Assembly (NCBI GenBank): GCA_949132985.1 | Contig: CASCGD010000014.1 | Location: 1-41,384 of the forward strand | DNA length: 41,384 nucleotides | Direction of reading: 5' to 3' | DNA from: an uncultured Lachnospiraceae bacterium | GTDB lineage: Bacteria > Bacillota > Clostridia > Lachnospirales > Lachnospiraceae | Shown: positions 1 to 7,688 of the stretch, piece by piece | How positions within the stretch are numbered: position 1 is the first letter of the stretch | Layout of the letters: each line of letters starts with the position of its first letter | Notes under the pieces: model-generated | What the model was told of the DNA's origin: nothing | The model's database searches: none | The model's input: the letters and a program-made list of their open reading frames with translations, nothing else | Made by a program: the position numbers and the translations under genes

Positions 1-1
1 T

Positions 2-124
2 TCAGATTGCCGGTTTCTCATTTATGATGGCTTTATCCCATCTGCCGTATCTCATACTTTCCAGCAGGACGATGGAATCCTCGTCAAAATAATTCTCTTT
101 CAGTTTCAGGTAATAGTATTTTCT
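2..124 (-). pseudogene. Replication-organizer-like fragment
   Basis: A reading frame of about 40 residues ends at base 2. It begins with a stretch rich in Tyr, Leu and Lys (RKYYYLKLKENYFDEDSI) that resembles the N-terminal domain of phage/ICE replisome organizers, where a KLK-x-[DN]-[FY]-F-[DN] pattern is typical. The homology-like part stops after LLESM; the last 16 residues look unrelated. No start codon or ribosome site is present, and the upstream part is replaced by the VirD4-like fragment in another frame. It is a decayed piece, not a working gene. The family call rests on a short motif and is tentative. Confidence 0.4.
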
Positions 125-222
125 GTGGAGAAGTTCTGTTCTTCCACCGGGGCCTCGTAGTGAATATATCCAATGAGGGCGCAGTACAGCAGCGTTTCCG
201 CTTTGACCCAGAAATCGTCACC
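106..222 (-). pseudogene. VirD4/TraG coupling-protein fragment
   Basis: In a different minus frame about 37 residues read DDFWVKAETLLYCALIGYI and then HYEAPVEEQNFST, followed by five unrelated residues and a stop. This is a characteristic internal segment of VirD4/TraG-type coupling ATPases of Gram-positive conjugative elements, the proteins that feed DNA to the type IV secretion channel. The Walker motifs of the full-length protein (roughly 600 residues) are absent. Both ends are abrupt: the 5' side meets an integrase piece on the other strand near base 225, and the 3' side meets the replication-like piece. It is a relic of an integrative conjugative element. Confidence 0.65.
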
Positions 223-225
223 GGC

Positions 226-360
226 TTTGCAGAAAAATGGACAGCGCCCCGGGCAGGTGAATCCGAAAAAAGTCGGTCACACCGCATTACCTGCATAAGA
301 CAGTTTGCCATATACCTTAATAACCTTGGTTATGACGCTTATATCGTGCCAGAAGTGAAG
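226..360 (+). pseudogene. Tyrosine integrase fragment (core-binding part)
   Basis: On the plus strand about 45 residues read FAEKWTAPRAGESEKSRSHR, then ITCIRQFAIYLNNLGYDAYI and VPEV. This matches the N-terminal SAM-like core-binding region of tyrosine recombinases (phage integrase family). The catalytic domain with its Arg-His-Arg-Tyr residues is missing. The frame is open further 5' and 3', but those parts are antisense to the VirD4-like piece and to the ribbon-helix-helix gene, so the true homology is bounded at about 226 and 360. It is a remnant of a mobile element's integrase. Confidence 0.6.
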
Positions 361-553
361 GGTTCTTCTTTCCTAAGCGGCTTTCCCCTGCTGCTAGGTC
401 GTCACAAACTAAGGCGTACAGATATTCATTAACTGACATTCCCAGGGCGGAAGCTGCCGCCTTTATCTTCTCCTTCTCCCCTTTTGGAATCGTTAAGTAT
501 ATCCTGTCGTAATGTTCCCTACAATGCTGATTTTTATAAGCCGTCCTGTTCAT
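317..553 (-). CDS. Ribbon-helix-helix (Arc-like) DNA-binding protein
   Basis: A 78-residue protein starting MNRTAYKNQHCREHYDRIYL, with the pattern of small Arc/CopG-like repressors found on conjugative elements and phages: a basic N-terminus, a short beta strand (RIYLTIPKG) and two helices (EKEKIKAAASALGM, VNEYLYALVCDDL). The start at 553 is chosen because AGAAGGGG precedes it at good spacing; an ATG 30 bases upstream lies at the -10 box of the promoter, so it would be untranslated. The last 15 or so residues are encoded antisense to the integrase fragment, so the C-terminus looks chimeric. It probably binds its own promoter region, which carries several palindromes. Whether it is still functional is unknown. 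Confidence 0.6.
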   Translation of the reverse strand: MNRTAYKNQHCREHYDRIYLTIPKGEKEKIKAAASALGMSVNEYLYALVCDDLAAGESRLGKKNPSLLARYKRHNQGY

Positions 554-581
554 CTTTTGCCCCTTCTTTTGCCTTTTCCAC

Positions 582-610
582 ATTGTAGCAAAGTCTTACA
601 TAAGACACAA
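582..610 (-). promoter_or_regulatory. Promoter of the RHH gene with internal palindrome
   Basis: On the minus strand, TTGTGT (605-610) and TACAAT (582-587) are separated by 17 bases. The spacer holds an inverted repeat, GTCTTA-CA-TAAGAC at 593-606, which is well placed to act as an operator for the ribbon-helix-helix protein. Confidence 0.55.
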
Positions 611-629
611 GCTTTTTATTTCTGCATTT

Positions 630-660
630 GTAAGTTACGTGTAAGTTATGTGTAAGTTAC
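630..660. repeat. Three 11-bp direct repeats, each palindromic
   Basis: GTAAGTTAC, GTAAGTTAT and GTAAGTTAC recur every 11 bases at 630, 641 and 652. Each 9-mer is itself an inverted repeat (GTAA-N-TTAY). The block sits just upstream of the -35 box of the RHH promoter, once per helical turn, as expected for cooperative binding of a small repressor, or as iteron-like sites of a former mobile element. Confidence 0.6.
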
Positions 661-716
661 CGACGAAAATTTAGCCTTTTTTGTGGTACTCCATAAAATT
701 ACAGGACATAGAGAAA

Positions 717-744
717 ACCCAGGAAATATAAGCATTTCCTGGGT
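717..744 (-). terminator. Hairpin terminator after rpsI
   Basis: Perfect 11-bp arms (ACCCAGGAAAT / ATTTCCTGGGT) around a 6-base loop lie 29 bases beyond the rpsI stop. On the minus strand the stem is followed by TTTTCTCT, a modest U-rich tract. It ends the rplM-rpsI transcript. Confidence 0.75.
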
Positions 745-772
745 CTGTGTCTTTTTCTGTATTCGCTTTGAA

Positions 773-1165
773 TTATCGCTTGCTGAACTGCGGAGCGCGA
801 CGAGCCGCTTTGAGGCCGTACTTCTTACGCTCTTTCATACGAGGATCACGTGTTAAGTATCCTGCTTTTTTTAAGATCGGGCGATAGTCCCCGTCCGCCT
901 GAAGCAGTGCACGGGAAATGCCATGGCGGATCGCACCGGCCTGTCCGGTATAGCCGCCGCCCTTAACCGTTACGGTTACATCAAACTTCTCGTTCGTCTC
1001 AGTTGCAGCGAAAGGCTGACGAACAATAACCTTCAACGTCTCTAATCCAAAATAATCGTCAATATCTCTCTTATTGATCGTAATTTTTCCAGTGCCAGGT
1101 GCTAAGTATACTCTGGCTACCGAGCTTTTTCTTCTACCTGTTCCATAATATTTTGTACTGGCCAC
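773..1165 (-). CDS. rpsI: 30S ribosomal protein S9 (uS9)
   Basis: A 130-residue protein of normal length for bacterial uS9. It begins [20 protein letters not shown], contains the [19 protein letters not shown] segment and ends in the family's basic tail RRAPQFSKR, which in known ribosomes reaches toward the P-site tRNA. It lies 19 bases downstream of rplM on the same strand, the standard L13-S9 pair, with a GAGGGAGGT ribosome site before the ATG. It is transcribed from the rplM promoter and closed by the hairpin at 717-744. Confidence 0.98.
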   Translation of the reverse strand: MASTKYYGTGRRKSSVARVYLAPGTGKITINKRDIDDYFGLETLKVIVRQPFAATETNEKFDVTVTVKGGGYTGQAGAIRHGISRALLQADGDYRPILKKAGYLTRDPRMKERKKYGLKAARRAPQFSKR

Positions 1166-1184
1166 TTATCTTTACCTCCCTCGA

Positions 1185-1613
1185 TTAAAATGTCAAAGCT
1201 TCAGGCTTCTGAGCTGCATGCTTGTGCTCCGGACCTGCGTATACAAACAACTTCTTGTACATCGCACGTCCAAGCGGTCCCTTGGGCAGCATACCCTTTA
1301 CTGCGTGCTCGATCACTCTCTCGGGATGCTTTGCCAGCATATCCTTTAAGGTAGTCTCTTTCATGCCGCCTACATACTCCGAATGTCTGTAGTAAATCTT
1401 CTGATCCAGCTTCTTGCCGGTGACAACGATCTTCTCTGCATTGACAACGACCACATAATCGCCGCAGTCCATGTGCGGAGTGAAAATCGGTTTATTCTTT
1501 CCTCTTAATACCTTTGCAATCTCTGATGATAAACGACCTAAATTCATCCCTGCAGCATCAACGACATACCATTTGCGATCAATGGTATCCGGGCTTGCCA
1601 TAAATGTTTTCAT
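1185..1613 (-). CDS. rplM: 50S ribosomal protein L13 (uL13)
   Basis: A 142-residue protein of normal uL13 length, with the typical [20 protein letters not shown] start, [18 protein letters not shown], and the [17 protein letters not shown] signature. The ATG at 1613 is preceded by TAGGAGG. An upstream in-frame ATG would add 23 residues of leader sequence and is not supported. uL13 is an early-assembly large-subunit protein. In many Firmicutes rplM directly follows truA; here truA is about 12.8 kb away, and rplM has its own strong promoter. Confidence 0.98.
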   Translation of the reverse strand: MKTFMASPDTIDRKWYVVDAAGMNLGRLSSEIAKVLRGKNKPIFTPHMDCGDYVVVVNAEKIVVTGKKLDQKIYYRHSEYVGGMKETTLKDMLAKHPERVIEHAVKGMLPKGPLGRAMYKKLFVYAGPEHKHAAQKPEALTF

Positions 1614-1742
1614 GGTTTTTCCTCCTAAATAATTATCGGTAGAAGCTCCGCGGAAATGTCCGAAACCGCTGTCCGCTTCCATAATTCTATAGCGAAAATG
1701 CTCTGCCGGGGCTTTGGCATAACATTTCTAAACTACATCAGC
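1614..1742 (-). promoter_or_regulatory. rplM 5' leader, possible L13 autoregulatory RNA
   Basis: About 130 bases separate the predicted transcription start from the rplM ATG. The leader can fold: a GCGGA/TCCGC pairing flanks a GGTTTCGGAC stretch shortly before the ribosome site. L13 leader RNAs upstream of rplM are known in Firmicutes, so this is a reasonable candidate, but I cannot confirm a match to the known consensus. Confidence 0.4.
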
Positions 1743-1748
1743 TTCTAT

Positions 1749-1777
1749 ATTCTACTACGCGATTTTACCACTGTCAA
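1749..1777 (-). promoter_or_regulatory. Strong sigma-A promoter for rplM-rpsI
   Basis: On the minus strand a perfect TTGACA (1772-1777) is followed after exactly 17 bases by TAGAAT (1749-1754). It gives the two ribosomal genes expression independent of the metabolic island upstream. Confidence 0.85.
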
Positions 1778-1809
1778 CCATTTTTTTGCCAGGTTTGTCA
1801 TAATGAAAA

Positions 1810-1849
1810 CCGGATGCAGCCTTCGAATAGGAAGTGCTGCAGATGCGGG
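1810..1849 (-). terminator. Possible terminator after the frlD operon
   Basis: On the minus strand an imperfect stem pairs CCGCATCTGCAGC with GCTGCATCCGG across an AT-rich loop and is followed by TTTTCATT. It starts about 12 bases after the frlD-like stop and lies upstream of the rplM promoter. The bulge and short U tract make it only moderately convincing. Confidence 0.4.
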
Positions 1850-1860
1850 CCGAATGAGTC

Positions 1861-2658
1861 CTACTCCCCAAATGCGCCCTTTTTCAGTATCGTCTCCTTC
1901 GCCTTTTCGCTTCCGGCAGCCACACAGGCCGCATGATCCATCCCCCTTGCCCGGCTTACTAAAAAACCGGATATAAAGGAATCGCCTGCTCCCATCGTAT
2001 CCACAGGCTTCACCGGGATGATCATATGCCGATAAAACGCTCTGCCGTCGTAGGACAAACTGCCTTCTCCTCCTAGCGTAGCTACCAAAAGCTGAAGATG
2101 ACTGCCGCCCTGCTTCCAGCGCTCCTTTAAATACTGCCGAATATATGCATCATCTGCCTCGTAGGAAAAGAAGCCGTAATGAATGTGCTTTAAAACCTCC
2201 GGAATTGTCTCATGCTCCAGTTTGTAGGCAAAATCATAGGCAATTACTACATCATTTTCCACTTCTTTTAGTATCTCCTGGCAATTGCCGTAAACGGAAG
2301 TGTGCATATAGTCACAGGTGCGGATAAACGCGATATCCTCCTCTGTAATATATTTTTCTGCCAGAACGCCTTCGTCATACCCGCGGAAACACCGTTCATT
2401 GTCAACTAGCTCAATTCTGGTCACCGCCGTATTCCCGTCAAGCACATGCAGACGGTCCGTATGGACACCAAAACTTTCGAGCTTTTGTCTGACCAGCACG
2501 CCGTTTTCATCACTGCCGACAGCACCCAGATACGCTGCCTTTTCACCCAACTGGGTAATATATACGGAGACATTCACACTGCAGCCGCCCACATGCGCCT
2601 CCTGCTGGCGGTAATACCAGTCAATGCAATTGTCTCCCACTGCTGCAAATTTCATCAT
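1861..2658 (-). CDS. frlD: FrlD-like PfkB-family fructosamine kinase
   Basis: A 265-residue PfkB/ribokinase-family sugar kinase. It resembles fructoselysine 6-kinase: GDNCIDWY at the N-terminus, the GGCSVNVSVY nucleoside/sugar-binding stretch, FRGYDEGV in the middle and the PfkB signature DTMGAGDSFISGF at residues 220-232 with catalytic Asp226. The expected reaction is ATP-dependent phosphorylation of an Amadori sugar-amine at C6, giving the substrate of the FrlB-type deglycase. The exact substrate cannot be told from sequence. It is the last gene of a DeoR-led operon and starts 23 bases after the FGGY kinase. ATG-ATG occurs at the start; the second, at 2655, has the better spacing from GGTGGG. 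Confidence 0.8.
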   Translation of the reverse strand: MMKFAAVGDNCIDWYYRQQEAHVGGCSVNVSVYITQLGEKAAYLGAVGSDENGVLVRQKLESFGVHTDRLHVLDGNTAVTRIELVDNERCFRGYDEGVLAEKYITEEDIAFIRTCDYMHTSVYGNCQEILKEVENDVVIAYDFAYKLEHETIPEVLKHIHYGFFSYEADDAYIRQYLKERWKQGGSHLQLLVATLGGEGSLSYDGRAFYRHMIIPVKPVDTMGAGDSFISGFLVSRARGMDHAACVAAGSEKAKETILKKGAFGE

Positions 2659-2681
2659 ATCCCACCCTGTCTGTTACGTCT

Positions 2682-4196
2682 TTATAATTCATGCATCAGA
2701 TCCTTTGTTCTGATGTACAGCTCATTATATATTTTTTGATATTTATCATAAACACTGCGGTTTGAAGGATTCGGCAAATACCCGGTTCCTCTTGCGATGA
2801 TATTCCTCAAATCCGAAAATCCGCTTAAAGCGCCCACACCCAGCGCCGCCATCAACGCGTCACCGAAGGATGCGCCTACGGAGACATCTGCCCTGCAGAT
2901 TTCACAGTTTGTAATATCCGCAATCATCTGCATCCAATCCGGGCTTTTTGTGCCTCCTCCCACAGCATAGATGCGATGAAACGCAATCCCGTTCTCCGCA
3001 AAAATATCCAGATGCTGCCGAATGCTGTATCCTATGGCTTCCAACGCCGCCCGGTACATATGGCTGCGGGTGTGCCTCAACGTAAGCCCGAAGAGCACGC
3101 CTCTGGCTGCCGGGTCGTTGACAGGCGTCCGCTCCCCCGCAATATAAGGAAGCTGAATCAGCCCCTCAGAACCTGCAGGAATTTTCGCTGCTTCCTGAGC
3201 CATCCGGGCAAAAGCATTTTCGCCGCCATTTTCTTCATCTAAAAAATAATCGGCAAACACCTCGTTTCGATACCATTTTGTCAAGGTACCTGCCGCATTT
3301 GTACCGCCCTGAATGCAGTTGCAGCCCGGAATCAGGAATCCGCCCGGCCAGACACGCTTGTCACTGACAAGCTTCGGACATACGCCGATCATGTAGAGCG
3401 AGGAGCCAAGCTGCAGCATCAGATCTCCAGTTTCAATCACGCCCGTGCTGATCGCCTCCGCCGCCGAATCATCCGTTCCTGTGATCACCGGCGTCCCCGG
3501 CATAAGACCGCAGGCAGCGGCCGCCTCCTCCGTCACATATCCGGCAATATCGATCGCCTCCCTGACTTCCGCCAGCTGGTCCGCCCTGCAAAACTCCGGC
3601 ACATATTCCATGTTCGGACTCCCGTCTTTTTTATGATAAAGCGGTGCAAACGGCCCGTAAGCCAAAAAACGGTCAATTGTATACCGGCCTGTCAGTTTCG
3701 CCGTCAAAAACGAAGATGCCGTCAAAAGCTTGTATGCCTTCGCAAATATTTCCGGCTCATGATTTTTCAGCCAGAGCATTTTGGGCGGAATATCGTTAGA
3801 GCAAAGCGGCCTTCCATTAAATTCCAGCACCCTTTCCTCGCCATATTTTCGGTTCAGCCAGGCGATTTCCTCCGTTGCTCTGGAATCGATGCCGTATAAT
3901 ATGGCATTTCTGAGGGGCCTGCACTCCCGGTCCACCGGTACCAGGTCTGCCCCCAGCGCACTGCAGCCTGCCGCCGCGATCTCGGATGCGGCTATGCCGC
4001 ATCCGTCAAGAAGCTCTCTGATAAGCCTGCACGTATCATCCCACCACACCTTCTGTGCGTCGTGCTCGAAATAGCCGGGCCTGGGATTTAGAAGGTCATG
4101 AGCCGCAAAAACAGTTTTTATAATCGCAAAATTCTCATCAATAAGGGTCGCCTTGCTTTCCGACGACCCCACATCCACACCGAGATAATATTTCAT
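2682..4196 (-). CDS. FGGY-family carbohydrate kinase
   Basis: A 504-residue kinase with the two actin-like domains of the FGGY family (xylulokinase, gluconokinase, ribulokinase, glycerol kinase). Visible motifs are the phosphate-binding DVGSSESKATLID at residues 6-18, GTDDSAAEAISTG with the likely catalytic Asp near the middle, and the C-terminal AVGGGTKSPDWMQMIADI. The length is normal. The substrate is not recognisable: it could be a free ketose, a polyol or a sugar-amine. It follows the BtpA-like gene by 17 bases with GGAGAG before the ATG. A second kinase beside FrlD is the odd part of this cluster and suggests either a second substrate or a two-step phosphorylation. Confidence 0.85.
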   Translation of the reverse strand: MKYYLGVDVGSSESKATLIDENFAIIKTVFAAHDLLNPRPGYFEHDAQKVWWDDTCRLIRELLDGCGIAASEIAAAGCSALGADLVPVDRECRPLRNAILYGIDSRATEEIAWLNRKYGEERVLEFNGRPLCSNDIPPKMLWLKNHEPEIFAKAYKLLTASSFLTAKLTGRYTIDRFLAYGPFAPLYHKKDGSPNMEYVPEFCRADQLAEVREAIDIAGYVTEEAAAACGLMPGTPVITGTDDSAAEAISTGVIETGDLMLQLGSSLYMIGVCPKLVSDKRVWPGGFLIPGCNCIQGGTNAAGTLTKWYRNEVFADYFLDEENGGENAFARMAQEAAKIPAGSEGLIQLPYIAGERTPVNDPAARGVLFGLTLRHTRSHMYRAALEAIGYSIRQHLDIFAENGIAFHRIYAVGGGTKSPDWMQMIADITNCEICRADVSVGASFGDALMAALGVGALSGFSDLRNIIARGTGYLPNPSNRSVYDKYQKIYNELYIRTKDLMHEL

Positions 4197-4213
4197 TGCA
4201 TTCTCTCCATCAA

Positions 4214-5023
4214 TTATCTGGAAGCCTTGACAATGTCCATAAATTTGCGGATTCTGTCCGGATCTGTACGATTTTCAAATTTGCCATCCACCTTAAACCC
4301 GGTTCCAACAAAAGCTCCGTCGCAGTGCTTTAATTTTTCTGCAACATTATCTACCGTACAGCCTGTATTTGCAAACACAGCTGCTTCTCCTGCTGCCTCC
4401 TTCATTTCATCCAGAAAATCATCATTTGCCTCCTCGCCCGCATGCAGTCCGGAAAGACAGATGCCATCCGGCTTACACTTAAAGATCAGCGAATTGACGA
4501 TCACACCAAGCGGCCTGTCATTTAAATATGCATCCGCCTCTGCATTTATCATATAAAACATCCGCAAATCGTCGAGGGACAGCTCGTTTTTCCGGCGGAG
4601 CACCTCCGCGATATCCGTATTCTTTATACCGCACTCTCCCACGTAGGCTCCGGTAAAAATTCCCCGGACAAATTTTGCCCCGGTGGCCGCCGCCAGCTCA
4701 ATCGTGGCCCTGCCGTCCGAAATCACATGCACGCCAAACGGAATCGGCAAATCCTCCGTCACCCGCCCGATAATATAAGCCATGGAGGCCGTCGTCACCT
4801 GCGAAACCTGATTCTGATATGGCATACTGAACTCATTGGAGAACAGGATCGCATCCACGCCTCCGGCTACAAGATTTTCCACATCCTTTCTGACATTTTC
4901 CACAATTTCCGCCATCGCCGCATCGTGGTACAGCGGGTCTCCCGGCAGCGGATCAATATGTAATAAAGCAATAATCGGCTTGTCTGTTCCGAAAGTACTA
5001 GTCAGCATTTCCTTCGTGTTCAT
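4214..5023 (-). CDS. BtpA/SgcQ-family TIM-barrel protein
   Basis: A 269-residue protein of the BtpA family (the fold of E. coli SgcQ). It begins MNTKEMLTSTFGTDKPIIAL, followed by LHIDPLPGDPLY, and has GGVDAILFSNEFSMPY, FVRGIFTGAYVGECGI and a C-terminal phosphate-binding-like GTGFKVDG. BtpA itself was linked to photosystem I in cyanobacteria, but in heterotrophs the family sits beside sugar kinases and DeoR regulators and is presumed to act on a sugar phosphate or nucleoside. The reaction is unknown. The start at 5023 overlaps the end of the DeoR gene by 26 bases, with GAGG ten bases upstream, which suggests translational coupling. Confidence 0.75.
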   Translation of the reverse strand: MNTKEMLTSTFGTDKPIIALLHIDPLPGDPLYHDAAMAEIVENVRKDVENLVAGGVDAILFSNEFSMPYQNQVSQVTTASMAYIIGRVTEDLPIPFGVHVISDGRATIELAAATGAKFVRGIFTGAYVGECGIKNTDIAEVLRRKNELSLDDLRMFYMINAEADAYLNDRPLGVIVNSLIFKCKPDGICLSGLHAGEEANDDFLDEMKEAAGEAAVFANTGCTVDNVAEKLKHCDGAFVGTGFKVDGKFENRTDPDRIRKFMDIVKASR

Positions 5024-5840
5024 ATTCTGATAACCTCTTTTCCTCCGCTTGTGTAACAAGGGTAACGTGATGTTCATCAAAATACCTTTTGTACTCTTCC
5101 GGCACGTCCTTCTCCGCAATGATCGCATCCGGTTCATCCAGCTTCGCCAGTATAAAATACGAATCCTTCCCATACTTATAGGTACTGGCAACGATAACCG
5201 TCTGTCTTGCAATTTTCTTCACAGACAGATAGATGCTTCTCTCCTCCAGTCCCTGAACGCAAAATCCCCTTTCAAGGTTAATGGCTGCCGTCCCGAAAAA
5301 AGCAATATCCACACGGATATTAGACAGAGACTGCTCAAAAATATCGCCTGACAAATGAGATCTGTACCTGCCGGACAGATAGCCGCCGGTAACCATAACA
5401 TTCGCCATCGGATTTTGCGCCAGCATCGTGGCTACCAGAACGCTGTTCGTCACCACATTGACACTTTTATCCTGCAATGCCAGAGCAATGCTGGCACAGG
5501 TGCTTCCGCAGCCGAGAAAAATCCACGAATCGTCCTTTACCATCTGTCTCGCCAGCACGCCAATCTGACGCTCCGCCGAAAGAGGGACAATCACATTGTG
5601 AGAAATGACGTTATCCAGGTCCTTACTCAGATTAAAATCAGGTCTGTTGATCTGTTTGTCTGGGTTGATCACGGCCCCGCCATGAATCCGCGTGGCAAAA
5701 TTTTCCTTTTCCAGCTCATTCAGATCATTCCGTATCGTGACCGGTGACACATGCATCAGTTCACATAGCTCTTCTACCTTTACAGAACCAACATTGTAAA
5801 GAATTTCTTTTATTTTCGATAACCTTACACCTTTAATCAT
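4998..5840 (-). CDS. DeoR-family transcriptional regulator
   Basis: A 280-residue regulator. Residues 1-60 form the DeoR winged helix (LSKIKEILYNVGSVKVEELC, then VSPVTIRNDLNELEK). The rest is the sugar-phosphate-binding sensor domain, with the GCGSTCASIALAL phosphate loop, VVTNSVLVATMLA and VMVTGGYL. DeoR proteins usually repress catabolic operons and release DNA when they bind a phosphorylated intermediate. It is the first gene of the operon deoR-btpA-FGGY-frlD. A 19-bp palindrome lies between its promoter and its start, so autoregulation is likely. The inducer may be the product of one of the two kinases. Confidence 0.9.
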   Translation of the reverse strand: MIKGVRLSKIKEILYNVGSVKVEELCELMHVSPVTIRNDLNELEKENFATRIHGGAVINPDKQINRPDFNLSKDLDNVISHNVIVPLSAERQIGVLARQMVKDDSWIFLGCGSTCASIALALQDKSVNVVTNSVLVATMLAQNPMANVMVTGGYLSGRYRSHLSGDIFEQSLSNIRVDIAFFGTAAINLERGFCVQGLEERSIYLSVKKIARQTVIVASTYKYGKDSYFILAKLDEPDAIIAEKDVPEEYKRYFDEHHVTLVTQAEEKRLSEYEHEGNAD

Positions 5841-5862
5841 AACCTGTATCCGCCTTTATTGT

Positions 5863-5881
5863 ATTGTAATACCTTTACAAT
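5863..5881. promoter_or_regulatory. Palindromic operator upstream of the DeoR gene
   Basis: ATTGTAA-TACCT-TTACAAT: perfect 7-bp arms around a 5-base centre. It lies 22 bases upstream of the deoR start and just downstream of the promoter, a position that would block transcription when bound. The DeoR protein of this operon is the obvious candidate ligand. Confidence 0.55.
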
Positions 5882-5912
5882 TCCATCTAAATCTGCAAAT
5901 AAATGTAAAATT

Positions 5913-5942
5913 ATTATATCTCAACCAATAAAGAATACGCAA
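5913..5942 (-). promoter_or_regulatory. Promoter of the deoR-btpA-FGGY-frlD operon
   Basis: On the minus strand TTGCGT (5937-5942) and a perfect TATAAT (5913-5918) are separated by 18 bases. The region between frlC and the DeoR gene is AT-rich and holds no other gene. Confidence 0.65.
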
Positions 5943-6002
5943 GGTATGTTTTGTTTTTCTTCTAATAATTTCGTTTTCAAATTTTATCGTAGATACGCAT
6001 AA

Positions 6003-6830
6003 TTATTTGTCAAAATATTTCTTCAGCATGCGGATCTCCCTCCCGGAAGCCATTTCAGGCTCTCTGATGTAAGAGGAAATCAACTCCAGACTAATCCATC
6101 CGTCATAGCCGTACTTCTGAAAGATCGCAAACAGCTCATCAAAATCCAAGATTCCCGTGCCCACCGGCTGATGATACTGATTTATCCCATTGCTGTCTTC
6201 CAAATGGATATAATCCAGCTTGTTGCCGACACCCAGCTTTTCAAAATAATCCGTGTAGGTTTCCCAGTTTGTCATGGGCATAACGGTATCCAGCATGCTT
6301 TTCACGCGAGGGCTTCCCACCGCTTCAAACAGCTCCAGAAGATCGTCCAGAAAAACGATTGTATTGCTTTCCTGCACAGTCAGAGCCTCCACAATAATAT
6401 CGATATCGCGTTTTTCCGCGTGCTCGGCCAGCTCGCTCATAACACCCGCAACATTTTGAAAGTTTTCCTTTCTGCCCGTGCCGTACCCCGCATGTCCGCA
6501 GGCCATCTGGATCCTCGGCGCGCCAATTCGGGCAGCGGCATCAATGCTTTTTTTCAGATAGTCAATCGTATCTTTCCGCTCTTTCTTATCTGTCGTCGCA
6601 ATATTATAAGGGTACGACAACAGCTCCGCGCAAAACAGCGGAATCTCCAGACCGTATTTTTTTGCGTATCCCCGAATCTCTTCCGCGCGTTTTTCATCCA
6701 CATCCGGCCCGTAGGCGTGGGGACGGCCGCCCCATACTTCCACGCCGTCATATCCCTGCCTCGCCGCTGCCTCAAAAGCCTTCTCCAGCGGCCAGCGCAT
6801 GTACAGCATTGATAAAAACGAAAGTTTCAT
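6003..6830 (-). CDS. frlC: FrlC-like fructosamine 3-epimerase
   Basis: A 275-residue AP-endonuclease-2-fold sugar isomerase/epimerase. Its N-terminus (RQGYDGVEVWGGRPHAYGPD) closely resembles E. coli FrlC, which interconverts fructoselysine and psicoselysine. Conserved metal-site regions are visible: QMACGHAGYG, IIVEALTVQESN, VKSMLDTVMP, YIHLEDSNG and WISLELIS, supplying the Glu, Asp, His and Glu ligands of a divalent cation. It is the last gene of the transporter operon, 41 bases after the second permease, with GGAGAG before the ATG. Epimerisation would let the cell use the C3 epimer of its Amadori substrate. Confidence 0.8.
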   Translation of the reverse strand: MKLSFLSMLYMRWPLEKAFEAAARQGYDGVEVWGGRPHAYGPDVDEKRAEEIRGYAKKYGLEIPLFCAELLSYPYNIATTDKKERKDTIDYLKKSIDAAARIGAPRIQMACGHAGYGTGRKENFQNVAGVMSELAEHAEKRDIDIIVEALTVQESNTIVFLDDLLELFEAVGSPRVKSMLDTVMPMTNWETYTDYFEKLGVGNKLDYIHLEDSNGINQYHQPVGTGILDFDELFAIFQKYGYDGWISLELISSYIREPEMASGREIRMLKKYFDK

Positions 6831-6871
6831 TTATGTTCTCTCCAATTTGCATGTTGTGTATTTACGTTTTG

Positions 6872-7675
6872 TTAACTGATCCTTTTCTTTGTGCCCTCCA
6901 GGAAGGTATTCGCTGCAAATATCAACACGGTAACCGCAATCAGCAGTGTGGAAATAGCGGAGATAACCGGGCTGATCTCAAAGCGAAGGCTGTTAAAAAT
7001 CATCCTGGGCAGTGTCGCCGTGGTTCTGTCCGTGATAAACAGGGAGATCACCGACTCGTCAAACGATGTGACAAAGGCAAACAGTATGCTGTTAAACAAT
7101 GCCGGCCGAACCAGCGGCAATACGACCTTGATGTTTGCCTGCATATGGCTGGCTCCCAGGCTTCTCGCCGCATCATAAAGACGCATGTCCACATTCGACA
7201 GCCCGGAAGTCATCATTGTAATGACCATGGGCACCGCAATACAACTGTGCGCCAGAATAATCGCCGGAAACGTACCGGTAATTTTCCAGGAACCGTACAC
7301 CAGATACATGGCAACAGCTATGATAACCACCGGCAGCATCATCGGAAGCAGACAGATGATATTTATCACGCCGCCAAACCTCATCTTCGGATTTTTAATT
7401 CCAATTGCCGCCAGCGTCCCCAGCCCTACAGAAATAACAACCGTCCCGGCAGCTATTTTGATACTGTTTAAAAGCCCTGTCATCCAGTCCCCATCCACCA
7501 TAGCCGTATACCAGCGCAGGGAAAGGCTGCTGGGCGGAAATTCCAGATACTCCGCTCCGCCAAAGGACATAGGCACGATGATCAATATCGGCAGCATCAG
7601 AAAAAGCATCACAACGGCACACCATATATACAGAAGAACGGATCTCTCTTTCATATTTTTCGCATGATTCTTCAT
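6872..7675 (-). CDS. ABC importer permease, PotC type
   Basis: A 267-residue inner-membrane permease of the spermidine/putrescine/opine importer family with about six membrane segments. The cytoplasmic EAA loop is clear: DAARSLGASHMQANIKVVLP, which docks onto the ATPase. It starts 14 bases after the companion permease with GGGAGA upstream of the ATG. With the PotB-like permease it forms the membrane channel of the importer. The family carries polyamines, opines such as mannopine and other amines, which would fit a sugar-amine; the actual substrate is inferred only from neighbours. Confidence 0.85.
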   Translation of the reverse strand: MKNHAKNMKERSVLLYIWCAVVMLFLMLPILIIVPMSFGGAEYLEFPPSSLSLRWYTAMVDGDWMTGLLNSIKIAAGTVVISVGLGTLAAIGIKNPKMRFGGVINIICLLPMMLPVVIIAVAMYLVYGSWKITGTFPAIILAHSCIAVPMVITMMTSGLSNVDMRLYDAARSLGASHMQANIKVVLPLVRPALFNSILFAFVTSFDESVISLFITDRTTATLPRMIFNSLRFEISPVISAISTLLIAVTVLIFAANTFLEGTKKRIS

Positions 7676-7688
7676 CGCTCAATCTCCC

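Noticed and set aside
630-660. CRISPR-like repeats
   Set aside because: The three repeats are only 9 bases and are separated by 2 bases, with no spacers and no cas genes in the window.
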